The notes beneath the pieces were generated by a model that saw only the letters and a program-made list of their open reading frames with translations, was not told the origin of the DNA and ran no database searches. From assembly GCA_018242525.1 (NCBI GenBank), contig JAFEBS010000001.1, positions 1 to 64,000 of the forward strand: 64,000 bases of DNA, read 5' to 3'. The stretch comes from Planctomycetota bacterium (GTDB lineage Bacteria > Planctomycetota > Planctomycetia > Planctomycetales > Planctomycetaceae). Each line of letters starts with the position of its first letter. Position 1 is the stretch's first letter. Shown piece after piece: positions 61,585-64,000 of the stretch. The position numbers and the translations under genes are program-made.

Positions 61585-63534
61585 ATGACGGGCAGCGAAC
61601 CCACCAGCCAGACGGGACGCTCCAACTGGCTTCGCGCCAGTGGCTGGTTGTGCGTGTATGTCGCGATTGCGATCTATGCCTCGTGGCCGTTGTGCCTGAA
61701 ACCAACGTCCACGATTTCGATCGGCTTTGAAGCCGAATCAACCGTCCCGTTGCTGAACGTCTGGACGCTGTGGTGGAACTCCGATCGAGCGTTGGCCGGG
61801 TTCCGTGACTACTGGAACGCTCCCATTTTTTATCCCACGCGGGGGGCATTCGCCTTTTCGGAAGCTCAGCCGACGATGATTGTCATGGCTCCCATCGTCT
61901 GGCTGACCGGCAGCCGGGTCCTGGCTTATAACCTGTATCTGCTGCTGATCCTGACATTGAACGGCGACAGCAGCCGCCGACTGTTTCTTCGAATTGGACA
62001 CCAACCGTGGCTGGCCTTCTGCGGCGGAGTGTTGTGCCAAATGCTGCCGTTTGTCTGGTGGCAATCGGGGGTCGTTCAATTGACGACCCTGTTTGGCATC
62101 GTCTGGACTATCCACTGCATGCTGAACCTGTTTGAGCTGCGGCCCGAGGCGACGTGGAAAGATTCCGTATTCGTGGGACTGAAACTGAGCGGTGCGTTTT
62201 GCCTGACGTACTGGCTCTGCAACTACTGGGGTCTGTTTCAGACGCTGGTGCTGATTCCCAGTTCAATCTGGTTCTGGAATTCCAGTGCCCTGCGCCTGCG
62301 TTTCTGGTGCGGACTGTGCCTGTCGGCACTGCTGGCTGTGGCCCTATTGATTCCGTTCGTCCACGTCCAGAGATCACTTGCAAAGCAGCATCAATGGACA
62401 CGAGAACAGAACCTGATCCGGGACCTGTCCGCTCATCCCCGCGATTTTCTCGACACTCCGCGCACCGTCCGGGCGAAGTCGGGAGGAACGACAACGAATC
62501 AGGCAACGCCAGAATACGATGATTGGTCGCGTATTCCGGTTTGCGATTTTCCCATCGCCGCGCGAAACAACGTCTGGCCATTGGGGGGAGGCGCCGCGAA
62601 GGTCGTGCTGGCACAACTCGGGCTGTTGGCGGCGCTGGCGACTCGTGGACGTCGGCGCTGGGGATTGTTTGCCGCGACATTGCTGTCGGTGGCCTTAGGA
62701 TTGTCACTGGGCCCCACTGTCCGCGTCCTTCCAGTGATCCCGTTTGTCGGCGGCTGGATTCCCTATGAAACACTGCAGCAGTACGTTCCGGGTTTCTCAC
62801 TGATCCGCAGTCCATTTCGGTTCGCGCTGTTTGTCCAGTTGGCACTGGTCTGGCTGAGCGTGGAAGCCCTGGATCTGCTGAATCCTTTGCGCTGGCGCCG
62901 CGCAGCCACAGCAGTGGTCGAAGATCCGGACCTTCATCCAGCCTTGCGAAATCTGCCACCGTCACTCGGCAGCCAGTTCTGGAAATGGTCTCAGTGGGTG
63001 CCCCTGGTGGGAATGAGTATCCTGGTGATCGCGGAAGTCTGGCCACCCCGGCAAAACCTGTACGAGTGCCCGTCGACGACTTCGACGCCCGCGTGGATTA
63101 CGTGGCTGCGCGACAATTCCGAACCGACGGATGCCGTTGTCTGTCTGCCGTTTCCGATTGGATACACGGTGCATGACTATCAGGAAACATCTGAGTGGAT
63201 GTATTGGGGAACCATGCACCGGCGTCCGCTGGTGAACGGCTATTCCGGGTTCTTCCCGAAGGAGTTCGTCGACCTGAAGGAACTGTTGAGGGTCTATTAT
63301 CGAAACGACGAGGACCCGCCGGCGTCGCCCCAGTTGAAACTGTATCCCTGGGACAGCCCGGGATTGAAGCAACTCACCAATTCACCCGCGCGCTTTGCCA
63401 TCGTCAAGCGCTCGTTTGCCACACGCGACGACGTTTGGGACCATCCCGTGACCAAGTTTCGCTGGGCCTGGGTCGCCGGTGACGAGGCGCATCAATTGGA
63501 TGTCTACGAAATCGTCCGCTATAACCCTGAATGA
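61585..63534 (+). CDS. Large polytopic membrane protein (GT-C-like)
   Basis: A 649-residue protein with about ten TM helices and a C-terminal soluble part of some 150 residues (VWPPRQNLYECPSTTSTP; SEWMYWGTMHRRPLVNGYSG). The plan (long first outer loop with NVWTLWWNSDRALAGFRDYW and APIFYPTRGAF; many TMs; soluble end) fits membrane glycosyltransferase-like proteins common in planctomycetes. ATG 61585 preferred to the TTG at 61570. Substrate unknown. Confidence 0.75.
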   Translation: MTGSEPTSQTGRSNWLRASGWLCVYVAIAIYASWPLCLKPTSTISIGFEAESTVPLLNVWTLWWNSDRALAGFRDYWNAPIFYPTRGAFAFSEAQPTMIVMAPIVWLTGSRVLAYNLYLLLILTLNGDSSRRLFLRIGHQPWLAFCGGVLCQMLPFVWWQSGVVQLTTLFGIVWTIHCMLNLFELRPEATWKDSVFVGLKLSGAFCLTYWLCNYWGLFQTLVLIPSSIWFWNSSALRLRFWCGLCLSALLAVALLIPFVHVQRSLAKQHQWTREQNLIRDLSAHPRDFLDTPRTVRAKSGGTTTNQATPEYDDWSRIPVCDFPIAARNNVWPLGGGAAKVVLAQLGLLAALATRGRRRWGLFAATLLSVALGLSLGPTVRVLPVIPFVGGWIPYETLQQYVPGFSLIRSPFRFALFVQLALVWLSVEALDLLNPLRWRRAATAVVEDPDLHPALRNLPPSLGSQFWKWSQWVPLVGMSILVIAEVWPPRQNLYECPSTTSTPAWITWLRDNSEPTDAVVCLPFPIGYTVHDYQETSEWMYWGTMHRRPLVNGYSGFFPKEFVDLKELLRVYYRNDEDPPASPQLKLYPWDSPGLKQLTNSPARFAIVKRSFATRDDVWDHPVTKFRWAWVAGDEAHQLDVYEIVRYNPE

Positions 63535-63545
63535 TTGTGCCGAGG

Positions 63546-64000
63546 TCAATGGGGCCGAACGTAGCGAGCCCGCAGAGAACTCCACAGAAGCTGGCACGCT
63601 CCCACTGGACGGACCAATTGGCGGGCCGTCGCAGGTTGAAACCAGGTGAAGGCGATCACGACCAGGGCCGCTGCCGTCCCCAGCAGGCTCATTCGGAGCG
63701 AATCATTTTCCGCAAACGGAACCAGCAATGGCCGATACCAGACTTGTGCCACAACGGCCGGACTGTGCGGAATCCCAACGTCACGCGGGGATAGCCGCAG
63801 ACCGGCATCAACCGGTATGATTTCCTCGTCGTGCCGCACCGCATCGAATTCAATCCGAGTCATTTCAGCGGCGAATTCACTGTCCGTGCGAATCGCGTCG
63901 ACGACCCGTTGCAACTGTTCGTTCTGCCGTTCGATCTGTACGAGTCGAAACTGGTTGGCATCGTACTGGTCACGCAATCGGGATCGTTCGATCAACTTTG
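63546..64000 (-). CDS. Septum-formation-initiator-like membrane protein, N-terminus outside window
   Basis: At least 150 residues, running off the right edge. It has a coiled coil (RLVQIERQNEQLQRVVDAIRTD) followed by FAAEMTRIEFDAVRHDEEIIP, the pattern of FtsB/DivIC proteins. A TM helix (MSLLGTAAALVVIAFTWF) follows near the C-terminus, which is unusual, as FtsB has it at the N-terminus; the missing N-terminal part may have one too. The stop is 11 bases from the end of the convergent gene. Confidence 0.6.
   Translation of the reverse strand, partial: KLIERSRLRDQYDANQFRLVQIERQNEQLQRVVDAIRTDSEFAAEMTRIEFDAVRHDEEIIPVDAGLRLSPRDVGIPHSPAVVAQVWYRPLLVPFAENDSLRMSLLGTAAALVVIAFTWFQPATARQLVRPVGACQLLWSSLRARYVRPH

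Overview
The window is 64 kb of one bacterial chromosome, almost certainly from a planctomycete (Planctomycetota). The reasons are a moderately high G+C content, Ser/Thr kinases and other proteins fused to WD40 propellers, an ECF sigma factor next to its kinase, planctomycete-type integrase and tandem paralog families, and many large secreted or membrane proteins typical of the phylum. I cannot name the genus from sequence alone.

Layout. 1-3859 is an accessory zone: a tRNA-Arg(UCU) cut by the window edge, a decayed tyrosine recombinase, and seven tandem copies of a small two-TM protein gene, each overlapping the next by the same 8 nt. 3891-9630 holds a WD40 Ser/Thr kinase with its ECF sigma factor, an orphan RND/HlyD adaptor and three small unknown genes. 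9979-28101 is dominated by signalling: a universal stress protein (USP), a WD40/caspase-fold pseudoenzyme, a 2096-residue poly-HAMP hybrid histidine kinase, a REC-HK-REC protein, a BON-USP pair, an NtrC-type sigma-54 activator, an Hpt protein and a PAS hybrid kinase. 28521-35714 carries secreted or envelope proteins (SnoaL-like, Gly/Tyr-rich TPR, NHL propeller) and another hybrid kinase. 35853-41427 has a USP-GroEL-PpsA operon divergent from Hsp20. 41776-52595 is one tight minus-strand operon for a cytosolic group 3b [NiFe] hydrogenase (hydBGDA), its endopeptidase and all six Hyp maturation proteins, preceded by a stand-alone cyclic-nucleotide-binding-domain gene. 52735-64000 returns to mixed genes (lipoprotein, host-attachment-like protein, cytochrome c, MPG glycosylase, PhyH dioxygenase, two large membrane proteins, an MDR reductase) with several inverted-repeat elements between them.

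How it fits together. Stress proteins, chaperones, PEP synthase, a bidirectional NAD(P)-linked hydrogenase and a dense set of phosphorelay proteins lie side by side, which suggests a low-oxygen/energy-stress island. The most informative non-coding signal is a set of five sigma-54 promoter-like sites (GG-N10-GC, near TGGCAC-N5-TTGCA) found in front of stress operons on both strands: USP at 9979, BON-USP at 23092, the SnoaL-like gene at 28521, USP-GroEL-PpsA at 40477 and Hsp20 at 40942. The NtrC-type activator at 23661 lies among them and is the obvious candidate regulator. This regulon is an inference from motif and position. No CRISPR array, rRNA or intact insertion sequence was seen.
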